64,000 nt of DNA, from positions 62,001 to 126,000 of the forward strand of contig NZ_LPUY01000075.1 of assembly GCF_001518015.1 (NCBI RefSeq), read 5' to 3'. Positions 26,901-35,120 of this stretch are shown here, one piece after another. The translations under genes and the position numbers were made by a program. The DNA comes from Tritonibacter horizontis. GTDB taxonomy: Bacteria; Pseudomonadota; Alphaproteobacteria; Rhodobacterales; Rhodobacteraceae. The first letter of the stretch is position 1. Each line of letters starts with the position of its first letter. Under the pieces are notes generated by a model. The model saw only the letters and a list, made by a program, of their open reading frames with translations, did no database searches and was not told the origin of the DNA.

Positions 26901-28599
26901 GAAGATCCAGATCTATCACGCCGCCCTGCGTGAGGCGGGCCACGATCCGGCGGACTTTGCCGTCACCTTGATGTTGCACAGCTACCTCGCCGACACCCGC
27001 GCCAAAGCCCGCGCCGTCGCGCGCGAACCGATGAAAGACTATCTGCGGTCGGCCGCCGGGTTGATCAAACAATACGCCTGGGCCTTTCCCGCCTTCAAAA
27101 AGCCAAAGGGCGTTGAAAACCCGTTCCAGCTCGATCTCGCCAGCCTCGACGCCGAAGAGCTTGAGGCGATCCTTGATTTTGCGTTTGAGCGGTACTTCGA
27201 GGAGTCGGGCCTGTTCGGCACCATCGACGATGCGCTGTTGCGCGTGGAGCAGCTGAAACAGATCGGCGTCGACGAGATTGCCTGCCTGATCGACTATGGC
27301 ATCGCCCCGAACCAGGTGCTGGAGGGGCTGAAACCGCTGGCCGAGGTCTTGCGGATTTCCAACCGCGCACAGGAGCTGGCGCCCGAAGACCACTCCCTGG
27401 CTGCGCAAATCCTGCGGCATGGGGTCAGCCATCTGCAGTGCACCCCCTCGATGGCCCGGATGATCGCCACAGACCCGGACGCCGGCCCCGTGCTGGGTCG
27501 GCTCCGGCACTTGCTGGTGGGCGGCGAGGCGCTGCCCGGGGATCTGCTGGCCGAGCTGCGCCGCCGCACACCGGCGCAGATCCACAATATGTACGGCCCG
27601 ACCGAAACCACCATCTGGTCGACGGTCGAAACCTTGACGGAAACGCCCAGCGGTATTGCCCCCATCGGGCGGCCCATTGCCAATACGTCGGTCTACGTTC
27701 TGGACCCGCAGGACCAGCCAGTGCCGGTGGGTGCGGCGGGCGAATTGTGCATTGGCGGCGATGGCGTCACCGCAGGGTATTGGCAGCGCGCCGCCCTCAC
27801 GGCGGAACGGTTCCCCAACGACCCTTTCCGAAAGGGGAGCAAAATGTACCGCACCGGCGATCTGGTCCGCTGGCGCGTCGATGGGCGGCTGGAATTCCTC
27901 GGCCGCACGGATCACCAGGTCAAGATCCGGGGCCAGCGGATTGAACTTGGCGAAATCGAAGCCCGGCTTGCCGCGCTTGAGGGGATCACGGCAGCCGTGG
28001 TCGTTCCGCGCAGACTTGGCGCCGATGACCAGCTGGTCGCCTATGTGACGGCCAACGCGCCGCTCTCTGAAACCGCGATAAAAGCGCAGCTTTCCAAACA
28101 GTTGTCAGATGTCATGGTGCCGACACATGTGGTCACGTTGAAACACTTCCCGCTGACACCCAACAAAAAGATCGACCGCAAGGCGCTGCCGCCGCCGCAA
28201 CCGCGACAGGCACCGGCTGCTACGAACGCAACGCCCGCCCCTGCGGCCTCCGAGGTGCAGCAGGCCATTGCCGGGATCTGGCAACAGTTGCTTGGTGTTG
28301 CGACGGTGCAGCCGACAGACAATTTCTTTGCGCTCGGCGGTCATTCCCTGCTCGCGGTCCAGGCGCATCGTGACATCCGCCGTGCGCTGGCAACGGATGC
28401 ATTGTCGATCACCGATATCTTCCGCTTCCCCAGCCTCGGCGGTCTTGCCGCCCATGTTGAGCAACTGACGACAGGCGGAGCGACAAAGGCGTCCCCCTCT
28501 GCGCCAGCGCCCGCACCAGAAGCCGCCGCAAGCGACAAGTCCGAAACGATGTCCAAACGACGCGCCATGCGGGCCAGCCGCAAAGCCCGCAACGGATGA
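23962..28599 (+). CDS. NRPS: formyltransferase - half C domain - A domain with inserted luciferase-like monooxygenase - PCP
   Basis: Non-ribosomal peptide synthetase of 1545 residues, MupA/Atu3671-like. The N-terminal formyltransferase domain (about 1-300) has Asn87/His89 in NFHDGPLP and Asp125 in VDEGDIL, the catalytic set of Met-tRNA formyltransferase. Residues about 310-560 match only the second half of a condensation domain, with no HHxxxDG motif. The adenylation domain follows: A3 YTSGSTGVPKG near 690-703, A4 SFDISVLELFW, A5 NMYGPTETT, A10 NKKIDRKAL. An FMN-dependent luciferase-like monooxygenase (about 777-1125) is inserted between A4 and A5. The ten-residue code D738 I739 L742 Q1159 L1185 G1187 M1210 I1218 W1219 K1403 is one change from the glycine code. 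PCP Ser1462 is in GGHSL, followed by a basic Pro/Ala tail. There is no TE. GTG 23962 is chosen because GGAGGAG precedes it; an upstream in-frame extension would overlap the glycosyltransferase. Confidence 0.93.
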   Translation: MTAFSTIVIGNESLLIGCGDSLLARGHDVRAVVSDNPDVLAWARDKGLVTLSDPKDITGPVDWLFSIANLRVLSAAVLGQARLGAVNFHDGPLPERAGLNTPNWAIIEGATEHGITWHLIEGGVDEGDILAQRRFALAPDETAFSLNSKCYGAALDSFGDVLDQLETGVLDRQPQDLSHRRYHARADRPAGGGLLRFDRSAAALSQLVRGLDMGGYWNPLTTAKVDLGESLVIVGKAAPTVDHGPAGQVLAVTETTLTVACAEGAVVLSDIRTLQGGPVIVSDLLQTGTQLPIRDAARCDAIESALRTVQRAEPFWRRQLAEMQPLPLPLAQSVGRSVALPSASGETGSKARIATDITLPAALPTETLLALILTWALRSTGEASGTIALTLHGAADTDPGVINTWAPLNGIQSETLADLRARMAQVIRHTAEGGGFATDLMARAPEVSPQATPAISVCLEADVTLPDTLLAVQRCGHQLRLSASADHLSAEALDLLAARLSMLLAIPAPSDAQPLQALPMLPEAERKLMLEDWNATGADAAADQTIHGAIKAQALRTPAATAVVFEDQSLTYAELDRRANALAHHLHAQGISSGSHVGVYLRRSMDLVVATLGILKAGAAYVPLDPAYPADRIAHFVTDSGAEMVITQSGLLADLPDSAARSLCIDTLDLSMTAPSPLPAQAGGDDLAYLIYTSGSTGVPKGVMVRHRNVANFFVGMDACIPHAPGDSWLAVTSLSFDISVLELFWTLARGFKLVLSSDESRLQLANGPIAVSDRKMDFNLFYWGNDDGAGEQKYHLLLEGAKFADAHGFNAVWTPERHFHAFGGPYPNPAVTGAAVAAVTNRIGVRAGSCVAPLHHPARIAEEWAVIDNLTGGRAGIGFASGWQPDDFVLRPENTPPANKAALFETLETVRRLWRGEAVEFARQDGSPHSVVTQPRPVSPELPVWITTAGNPDTWREAGHAGANVLTHLLGQSIEEVGQKIQIYHAALREAGHDPADFAVTLMLHSYLADTRAKARAVAREPMKDYLRSAAGLIKQYAWAFPAFKKPKGVENPFQLDLASLDAEELEAILDFAFERYFEESGLFGTIDDALLRVEQLKQIGVDEIACLIDYGIAPNQVLEGLKPLAEVLRISNRAQELAPEDHSLAAQILRHGVSHLQCTPSMARMIATDPDAGPVLGRLRHLLVGGEALPGDLLAELRRRTPAQIHNMYGPTETTIWSTVETLTETPSGIAPIGRPIANTSVYVLDPQDQPVPVGAAGELCIGGDGVTAGYWQRAALTAERFPNDPFRKGSKMYRTGDLVRWRVDGRLEFLGRTDHQVKIRGQRIELGEIEARLAALEGITAAVVVPRRLGADDQLVAYVTANAPLSETAIKAQLSKQLSDVMVPTHVVTLKHFPLTPNKKIDRKALPPPQPRQAPAATNATPAPAASEVQQAIAGIWQQLLGVATVQPTDNFFALGGHSLLAVQAHRDIRRALATDALSITDIFRFPSLGGLAAHVEQLTTGGATKASPSAPAPAPEAAASDKSETMSKRRAMRASRKARNG

Positions 28600-29306
28600 C
28601 CGAGTGCCCGCTACAGGATCGCGACCTGACCGAGGCGCGATGGGCGCTGTTGCGTCCGCTGGTGTCCCCCACGGTTGCCATCGCCGCGCAGGACCCGCTG
28701 GCGGCACCGCCTGCTCCCTTTGCGGCGGAAGCGGCCTGTCTTTCGCCCAACGCTGTGGAAAAACGCAAACGGGAATTCGCGGCCGGCCGCGCCGCAGCGC
28801 ACCAGTCGATGCGCGCGTTGGGAAAGCCCCCGGCCCCCATCCCCATCGGCCCGAAACGCGCGCCCCTCTGGCCGGACGGGCTGGTTGGCAGCATCACGCA
28901 TTGCAGCAACTGCGCGCTGGCCGCGGTTGCAGCCCGCGCCACACATCAGGGGCTGGGCATTGACGTCGAAGAAGACGCCCCTCTGTCGCGCGACCTCTGG
29001 CCCGCGATCGCAAGCCCCGACGAACAGGCCTGGATGGCCACGCAGCCGGACCCGGGCCTTGCGGGCAAGGTGTTGTTTTCCGCCAAAGAAGCCGCCTACA
29101 AGGCGCAATACGCGCTGTCGCAGCGATATTTCGGATTTGACGGTCTGACGCTGTCCTTCGATTGGGCCAACACCGGATTTGTCGCGTGTTTTAGCCGCGC
29201 ACAGCCGCCCTTTCTCGCCGGGCAGAGACTTCGGGGTCGATTTGCCATCGGCTCCGGGGTAATCATCACAGCCGTCGAGATCCTGAACAACGAGTCCTGC
29301 CCATGA
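28596..29306 (+). CDS. 4'-phosphopantetheinyl transferase (EntD/Sfp type)
   Basis: Transfers the phosphopantetheine arm of CoA onto carrier-domain serines, here most likely Ser1808 of the PKS and Ser1462 of the NRPS. It has 236 residues. EntD-type motifs are RKREFAAGRAAAH, PIPIGPKRAPLWPDGLVGSITH, the Mg-binding GIDVEED, and FSAKEAAYKAQY, with the metal/CoA-binding acidic residues present. It overlaps the NRPS stop by ATGA and the following gene by ATGA, so it is translationally coupled to its presumed substrates. A dedicated activating enzyme is strong evidence that the megasynthases are functional. Confidence 0.94.
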   Translation: MTECPLQDRDLTEARWALLRPLVSPTVAIAAQDPLAAPPAPFAAEAACLSPNAVEKRKREFAAGRAAAHQSMRALGKPPAPIPIGPKRAPLWPDGLVGSITHCSNCALAAVAARATHQGLGIDVEEDAPLSRDLWPAIASPDEQAWMATQPDPGLAGKVLFSAKEAAYKAQYALSQRYFGFDGLTLSFDWANTGFVACFSRAQPPFLAGQRLRGRFAIGSGVIITAVEILNNESCP

Positions 29307-30298
29307 TCCGCCGTCTTCTGCACAGCCCCCGCCGCGCCGCCATGGCCCTTGCGGCGATTGTACCCATCGGGGCAATCGGGATCTGGGGACTGATGGATCA
29401 GCAGCGCAGCCTGCCGGTTTCTGCACCGGCGCCGCTGGCCCCCCCAACCGCGCCGATGCAGGTCTACCATCTTGGCCATTCTCTGGTTGGCGCCGAGGTG
29501 CCGCATATGCTGCAGCAATTTGCAGGCGCCGGGCACAGCTACAATATGCAACGCGGGTCGGGCACATCCTTGCGTGCCCATTGGGACGAGACCGAAGAGA
29601 TACTTGATTTTGAACAGGTCAACGCCGCCCCCATCTGGCGGGCACCGCGTGCGGCCATTGCCTCTGGCGACTATGACGCCGTGATCCTGACCGAAATGGT
29701 CGAACTGCGGGATGCGATCCGATATTTTGACGGCGCGAAATTCCTGCATCTCTGGGCCGAACTGACCCGAAACAGCAATGCTGAAACGCGGCTCTATCTA
29801 TACGAGACCTGGCACCGGCTCGACGACCCGGCTGGCTGGCTCACCCGAATTGATAGAGATCTGGATGCCCTTTGGCTTGGCCAATTGATGGCAAAGGACG
29901 CGCGTGCAGGCGCCGATCACCCCATCTATCTGATCCCCGGCGGGCAGGTGCTCGGCGCGGTGGTGCGCGCGGCTGAGGCCGGGCAGCTTGCGGGCGTTAC
30001 CCACCGCGAACAGCTCTTTGCGCGCAACGAGGATGGCAGTCTGGACCAGATCCACCTGAGCCCCCTGGGCGCCTATGTTATTGCGATGGCGCATTATGCC
30101 GTCCTCTACCACCGTTCGCCCGAAGGGCTGCCGCATCAGGTGACACTGTCCGATGGCACGCCTTTCGCCGCATTTAACTCCGCCGAAGCCGCCGCAGAGA
30201 CACAGGCCTTGATCTGGCAGGTGGTGACCCGCATCCCCCATACCGGCCTGTCGCCCGCCGCCCCCGCCGGGGCACAGCCGACCAAGGTGGCGTCATGA
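29303..30298 (+). CDS. SGNH-hydrolase-like membrane-anchored protein
   Basis: 331 residues with a basic N-terminus and one hydrophobic segment (about residues 14-31), then a Pro/Ala linker. This predicts a membrane anchor or uncleaved signal with the body in the periplasm. The domain opens with VYHLGHSLVG (Ser60 as candidate nucleophile, block I) and ends with DQIHLSPLG (Asp248/His251, block V DxxH). These are the two most diagnostic SGNH/GDSL hydrolase features. Blocks II and III are less clear, and TEMVELRD may occupy one. Such enzymes add or remove acyl groups on glycans. It is paralogous to the N-terminal domain of the next gene, and ATGA overlaps tie it to both neighbours. Function beyond putative (de)acylation is unknown. 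Confidence 0.65.
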   Translation: MIRRLLHSPRRAAMALAAIVPIGAIGIWGLMDQQRSLPVSAPAPLAPPTAPMQVYHLGHSLVGAEVPHMLQQFAGAGHSYNMQRGSGTSLRAHWDETEEILDFEQVNAAPIWRAPRAAIASGDYDAVILTEMVELRDAIRYFDGAKFLHLWAELTRNSNAETRLYLYETWHRLDDPAGWLTRIDRDLDALWLGQLMAKDARAGADHPIYLIPGGQVLGAVVRAAEAGQLAGVTHREQLFARNEDGSLDQIHLSPLGAYVIAMAHYAVLYHRSPEGLPHQVTLSDGTPFAAFNSAEAAAETQALIWQVVTRIPHTGLSPAAPAGAQPTKVAS

Positions 30299-32838
30299 GC
30301 GTCTCCGAGATCCTGAGCGCGATTGTCATGGTGGGCCATTCACTGATCGGGCCGGAAAACCCGCGTATGTTGGCGCAACTGCTGGCGGCGGGTCTGGATC
30401 AATCGCCCACCGTCGAGGCCCAGATCATCAATGGCGCGCCCTTGAGCTACAACTGGGCCCACGCGGACAAGGCGCAGGGCATCAATGCCCGCAACCGCCT
30501 GGCGCAGGGCCCGGTGGATGCGGTTGTCGTGACCGAAGCAATGCCGCTGACCAATCATCTGCGCTGGAGCGACACCGAAGGCGCGGTTGCGGATTTCTAC
30601 GAGCTGGCAGCCCAGACCAACCCGAATGTGACCCTGTTCGTTCAGGAAGGCTGGCACAGCCTCCTCAGCGGCACCGGCGTAGACATCCCCTTTGATGAAG
30701 GCGGGCGTGTTCCCTGGCGCCAGCGCCTTGACGACGATCTGCCCCGTTGGCAGCGGGTTGTGGACACGGTCGGCGAACGCACTGGCGGGGATATCCGGCT
30801 GTTGCCCGTCGGGCAGGCTCTTGCCCGGCTCTCTGACGCGATCGAGGCGGGCACCGTACCTGGTCTTGCGCGGATCGAGGACCTGTTTTCAGACGATATT
30901 CATCCAAATGACATCGGGTTCTATTTCATCAGCCTGGTGCAATATGCGGCGCTGACCGGCACCTCGCCCGAAAACCTTCCGCATGTTCTGAGCACGGAAT
31001 GGGGCACGCCCTATGCCGCGCCGTCCGAGGCGCTCGCCCTGCGTTTGCAGGACATCGCGGTCAAGGCTGCAAATGGGTCGGACCAGCGCTCCGCCCTGCC
31101 CCCGGACCCGATTGCCCTGCCCGAAGACCCGCCCAGCGTGGATTTCAACACCGCCCCCCCAGTGCCGGCGGCCCCAATCAGGGCGGCGTCACTGGATGTG
31201 CGAAAACAGCCCATCGTCATGAATTTGGCCCCGGTCCGCGACTGGAGCCCTCAGGCGCCGTTTCTGGATCACTTCAAGACAGCGCGCGGCTGGATCGGCC
31301 ATCTCCCGGGGCAGTGGGGCGGTGTCACCGAAGCAGACCTGCGCCAGGCGGGATATCTTGATGCTGACGGCTGGCCCCTTGGCGTGCCACCCGAACTGGG
31401 CTCTGTGGGGACGGTTCTACTGACCGATCTGCCCGACGCGGCGGTCAGCCTGACCGGGCGCTATGTGCTGCTGTTTGATGGCGATGGGATCGTCGAAGTC
31501 GCAGGCCGGGCACGCAATGTGCGCTACGGCGACGGCGAGGTGTCCTTCGACTTCAGCCCGGGGAAGGGCGCCGTAGAGGTGCGCATCCAGCGCAGCGACA
31601 GAGAGGGCAGCGGGGACTATGTCCGGAATATCGCGGTGGTCCGCGAAGCAGATCTGCAGGCCTATCAGCAGGGCGCGATTTTCAATCCCGACTGGCTGGA
31701 TCTGATCGAGGGGTTTTCCGCCCTGCGGTTCATGGACTGGATGGACACCAACAACGCAACGCAAGTGGGATGGGAAGACCGCCCCCGACCCAGCGATCAC
31801 ACCTGGACCCAGTCCGGGGTGCCCGCCGAGATCCTGATCGCGCTGGCGAACCGGATCGGCGCGGATCCCTGGTTCTCGCTGCCGCATATGGCGGATGATA
31901 CCTATGTGCGCAAACTGGCCGAACTGGTCAGCGCGGGCCTCGACCCCGACCTCAAAGCCTATGTGGAATACTCCAATGAGGTCTGGAACTGGCAGTTTCA
32001 GCAAGCCCATTGGGCAGACGCGCAAGCCCGCGCAAGATGGGGCGGCGATGGTCACTGGTTGCAATATTATGCCGGGCGGGCAACCGAGGTCGCCGACATC
32101 TGGACCGACGTGTTTACCAGGGATCTGGCCGGCGGGGACCTCGCCCAGCGGCTGGTCCGGGTGCTGTCGTCGCAGACCGGTTGGCTCGGCCTGGAGGAGC
32201 AGATCCTCACCGCGCCGCTCTGGACCGCGGAGGAGGCCACGCGGCAGGCGCCCTATCGCAGTTTCGATGCCTATGCTGTCACGGGCTATTTCGGCGCGGC
32301 GCTCGGGACACCCGAACGCGCTCCGATGGTGCGGGCCTGGATCGCCGACAGCGAGGAGCGCGCCCGCACCGCCGCCACGTCCAAGGGCCTGCGCGGGCGG
32401 GCGGCACAGGACTATGTTGCGGCGCACAGGTATGACATCGCAGTCGCCCAGGCAGCTGCCGAATTGCGCGACGGGCTGAACGGGGGCGATCCCGAAGGCA
32501 CGCTGGGCGATCTTGTGACGCGGGTTCTGCCCTATCACGCGGATGTCGCGTCCCGGCACGACCTGGACCTGATCATGTATGAAGGCGGCACCCATGTGGT
32601 CGGACAGGGCCCCTTGGTCGAAGACGAGGCGCTGACAGCGTTTTTCACCCACCTGAACTACACGCAGGAGATGGCAGAGCTGTATCAGCTGCTTCTCAAC
32701 GCCTGGCCGGATCTGGGCGGCACTTTGTTTGGTGTTTACTCTGATGTTGCGACACCGGGCCGTTGGGGCAGCTGGGGGCACAAGCGTTTCCTGCGGGACG
32801 AAACCCCGCGCTGGGATGTTCTGGAAGCCGCCAGATGA
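30295..32838 (+). CDS. SGNH-like domain fused to putative clan-A glycoside hydrolase
   Basis: 847 residues, two parts. The N-terminal ~270 residues repeat the SGNH-like layout of the preceding gene: MVGHSLIGPENPRML with Ser16 and DDIHPNDIGFYF with Asp200/His203. After a Pro-rich linker (about 265-300) comes a beta-rich stretch and an alpha/beta-barrel-like region. That region has YVEYSNEVWNWQF (Glu562, candidate acid/base in the clan GH-A NE motif) and LIMYEGGTH (Glu763, candidate nucleophile). There is no obvious signal peptide, unlike its neighbour, so its location is unclear. The combination suggests an enzyme that trims and de-esterifies or transacylates a glycan. I do not recognise a characterised homologue. 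It is coupled by ATGA overlaps upstream and downstream. Confidence 0.6.
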   Translation: MSVSEILSAIVMVGHSLIGPENPRMLAQLLAAGLDQSPTVEAQIINGAPLSYNWAHADKAQGINARNRLAQGPVDAVVVTEAMPLTNHLRWSDTEGAVADFYELAAQTNPNVTLFVQEGWHSLLSGTGVDIPFDEGGRVPWRQRLDDDLPRWQRVVDTVGERTGGDIRLLPVGQALARLSDAIEAGTVPGLARIEDLFSDDIHPNDIGFYFISLVQYAALTGTSPENLPHVLSTEWGTPYAAPSEALALRLQDIAVKAANGSDQRSALPPDPIALPEDPPSVDFNTAPPVPAAPIRAASLDVRKQPIVMNLAPVRDWSPQAPFLDHFKTARGWIGHLPGQWGGVTEADLRQAGYLDADGWPLGVPPELGSVGTVLLTDLPDAAVSLTGRYVLLFDGDGIVEVAGRARNVRYGDGEVSFDFSPGKGAVEVRIQRSDREGSGDYVRNIAVVREADLQAYQQGAIFNPDWLDLIEGFSALRFMDWMDTNNATQVGWEDRPRPSDHTWTQSGVPAEILIALANRIGADPWFSLPHMADDTYVRKLAELVSAGLDPDLKAYVEYSNEVWNWQFQQAHWADAQARARWGGDGHWLQYYAGRATEVADIWTDVFTRDLAGGDLAQRLVRVLSSQTGWLGLEEQILTAPLWTAEEATRQAPYRSFDAYAVTGYFGAALGTPERAPMVRAWIADSEERARTAATSKGLRGRAAQDYVAAHRYDIAVAQAAAELRDGLNGGDPEGTLGDLVTRVLPYHADVASRHDLDLIMYEGGTHVVGQGPLVEDEALTAFFTHLNYTQEMAELYQLLLNAWPDLGGTLFGVYSDVATPGRWGSWGHKRFLRDETPRWDVLEAAR

Positions 32839-33686
32839 CGCATCAGATTTCCGTCTTGATCCCGGCTCACAACGAAGCGGACTACATAACCGCCTGTCTG
32901 CGCGCCCTCTTTGCCTCCGCCAAACACATACCGCCAGAAATCCCGGTCGAAGTGCTGGTGGCCGCCAATGGCTGCCGCGATGACACCGCAGCACGGGCGC
33001 GGGCGCTTTTGCCGCCAGAGGGCTGGCACCTGAGGGTTCTGGAACAAGACCACGGCAGCAAGACCGGCGCCCTGAACCTCGCTGAAGCGGCGGCACGCGG
33101 CTCCATACTGGTCTATCTCGACGCCGATGTTCTGATCGAGCCCGCCCTTTTGTCACAAATCGCGGTGGCGCTGGCGACAGATGATGCGCGCTATGTCAGC
33201 GGCACCCCGACGGTGACCCCCGCCCGCAGCGCTTTCACCCGGGCCTATGCCGCGTTCTGGACGCAGTTGCCGTTTGTTCGCAACGGCGTGCCGGGTTTTG
33301 GCCTGTTTGCAATGACGCGCGCGGGGCGCGCACGATGGGCAGACTGGCCGGACATCATTTCGGATGACACATTTGCCCGCTTGCAGTTCGCTCCGACAGA
33401 ACGTCTGCGGCTGCCGGGGCGCTATCAGTGGCCGATGGTCGAGGGGCTGCGCAATCTCGTCCGGGTGAGGCGGCGTCAGGATCGGGGGGTCCAGCAGATC
33501 GCAACGCTCTACCCTGGCCTGTTTCGCAATGATGACAAGATCCGGGTGACGGCCTTGGGTCTTGCGGCCCTCGCGCGTCGCAGTCCGCTTGGGTTCCTGG
33601 CCTATGGCGTGGTCGCACTTTGCGTCCGCAGCCCGTTTTTTGCCAGCCGCGAAGACCGGCGCAAAGACTGGGTCAGAGGGCGCTAG
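32835..33686 (+). CDS. Glycosyltransferase family 2
   Basis: 283-residue GT-A glycosyltransferase. ISVLIPAHNEADYI begins the nucleotide-binding fold, HGSKTGALNLAEA is the conserved interior helix, and VYLDADVLIEP carries the DxD motif. A hydrophobic C-terminal stretch (about 245-265) may associate with the membrane. ATG 32835 overlaps the previous stop (ATGA) and is preferred to an upstream in-frame start that would lie within the preceding gene. It is the last gene of the PKS/NRPS operon. It ends convergently with the GT4 gene, with a 14-base overlap of the two coding ends. Confidence 0.88.
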   Translation: MTHQISVLIPAHNEADYITACLRALFASAKHIPPEIPVEVLVAANGCRDDTAARARALLPPEGWHLRVLEQDHGSKTGALNLAEAAARGSILVYLDADVLIEPALLSQIAVALATDDARYVSGTPTVTPARSAFTRAYAAFWTQLPFVRNGVPGFGLFAMTRAGRARWADWPDIISDDTFARLQFAPTERLRLPGRYQWPMVEGLRNLVRVRRRQDRGVQQIATLYPGLFRNDDKIRVTALGLAALARRSPLGFLAYGVVALCVRSPFFASREDRRKDWVRGR

Positions 33687-34926
33687 GCTCCTCGGGCTCT
33701 TGCCTGCGGGGGGCGATTGCCGCTGCGAAATGCGACCGCAGTTTTTCGGCTTCTATATCGATATCGTGGCGCTCCAGCACCCGTTCCCTTGCCTGTTTTC
33801 CCATAGTCGTGAGCCGGTCCTGCGGCACAGCGGCCAGGCGCAACAACGCATTGGTCAGCGCCTCGACATCCCCCGCAGGCACCAGCCAGCCGGTGTCTTC
33901 GGGCAGCACCAATTCAGGCGTTCCCGCAACATAGGTGGCCAGAACCGGGCGCCCCGCCGCCATCGCCTCCATCACCACCATCGGCAACCCCTCGGCAAAA
34001 GACGGCATCACCAGCGCATGTGACCGCGCCAGGGCCGCGCGCACGTCTGCCTCGGCCAGCCACCCGGTCAGCGTCACCTGTGCAGACAGGCCGTTGGCCG
34101 CAATCGCCGCTTCCAGCGCCCCGCGCATCTCGCCATCGCCGACCAGTGTAAGGTGAATGCCGGGCACATCGCGTATGGCATCTGCCAGCGCCTCGATCAG
34201 CAGCATCTGGCCTTTCTGCTCCACAAAGCGGCCAATCGCGACCAGTTTCAGCCCGCCGGTCGGCAGCGCCCCAGGCTCCGGGAACTGGTCAGGCTCGATC
34301 CCGCAGTGAACCACCTTGATCCGCGACCAGGCCTGAAACGGTGCCCAGCGACACAGCTGGCTCCGCCCGAAGCTTGAGACTGCGACCGCAAAACGCGCCC
34401 GCGTCAGCTTCAGCCCGAGGGCCAGCCGATGCGGCGCGTCGAATTCCTCTGGTCCATGGGTTGTGAAACTATAGCCCGGGCCACCCAGCGCGTCACACAA
34501 CATGGCAACGGCCGCGGCGTTGGTGCCAAAATGCGCGTGCAGATGCGCGACCCGTTCGCGCCGCGAAACACCCAGCACATAGGCCGCTTCCAGAAGATAG
34601 ATCGCCGGACGGATGATCCCGCCCCCCGCCAGCGCAAGCTGCAGCACCAGCCAGAGCGCGCAACACATGCGATGCGGCGCGCGGAGCGCCGTTGCCACAA
34701 GCGCCCACAGAAGACGCGCCGCCCCCGCCTGCAGAACATAGTGGCACCGCCCCGCCTCTTGCACATCGCCCGGATCAACCAACGCCTGCGCCGAGGCGCG
34801 CATTGGCAACCGCAGCACCTCAACACCCTGCCGTTCCAGCGCGCGGATCTCCCGGCGAATGAAACTTTGTGAGGGCTGCGGGTAGGTGTTCAAGACATAG
34901 GCAATTTTCAAGCGTCGTGATCCCAT
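33673..34926 (-). CDS. Glycosyltransferase family 4 (exopolysaccharide biosynthesis)
   Basis: GT-B fold retaining glycosyltransferase of 417 residues, resembling the WcaL-type colanic acid transferases. The N-terminal IAYVLNTYPQPSQSFIRREI is typical of that subgroup. The C-terminal nucleotide-sugar site is SFAEGLPMVVMEAMAAG with the E-x7-E motif, then PVLATYVAGTPELV. It stands alone on the minus strand, divergent from the Wzx flippase (194 bases between starts) and overlapping the preceding GT2 gene tail to tail. Sugar specificity unknown. Confidence 0.9.
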   Translation of the reverse strand: MGSRRLKIAYVLNTYPQPSQSFIRREIRALERQGVEVLRLPMRASAQALVDPGDVQEAGRCHYVLQAGAARLLWALVATALRAPHRMCCALWLVLQLALAGGGIIRPAIYLLEAAYVLGVSRRERVAHLHAHFGTNAAAVAMLCDALGGPGYSFTTHGPEEFDAPHRLALGLKLTRARFAVAVSSFGRSQLCRWAPFQAWSRIKVVHCGIEPDQFPEPGALPTGGLKLVAIGRFVEQKGQMLLIEALADAIRDVPGIHLTLVGDGEMRGALEAAIAANGLSAQVTLTGWLAEADVRAALARSHALVMPSFAEGLPMVVMEAMAAGRPVLATYVAGTPELVLPEDTGWLVPAGDVEALTNALLRLAAVPQDRLTTMGKQARERVLERHDIDIEAEKLRSHFAAAIAPRRQEPEEPSAL

Positions 34927-35120
34927 TGCAGAGCTTCGCCTGAACCCTAGCCTCAGATCAGCGCTTTGCCCAGCGTCCAGCCCGGTGTTCCTCCCGGGTT
35001 TGCGGCAAAAATAGATGCCGTACCAGAGATATAGCCTCCGCCGACCACGGCTGACAATTGACCTCGGGGGCGGTCGGACCTAGCCTGCGGCTGATTTGAA
35101 CTCACCCGTTTTGGACAGAC

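Noticed and set aside
26029-27915. 628-residue minus-strand frame across the A domain and oxidase insertion
   Set aside because: Shadow of the NRPS coding strand. I checked it because it spans the inserted domain, but no motif is present.
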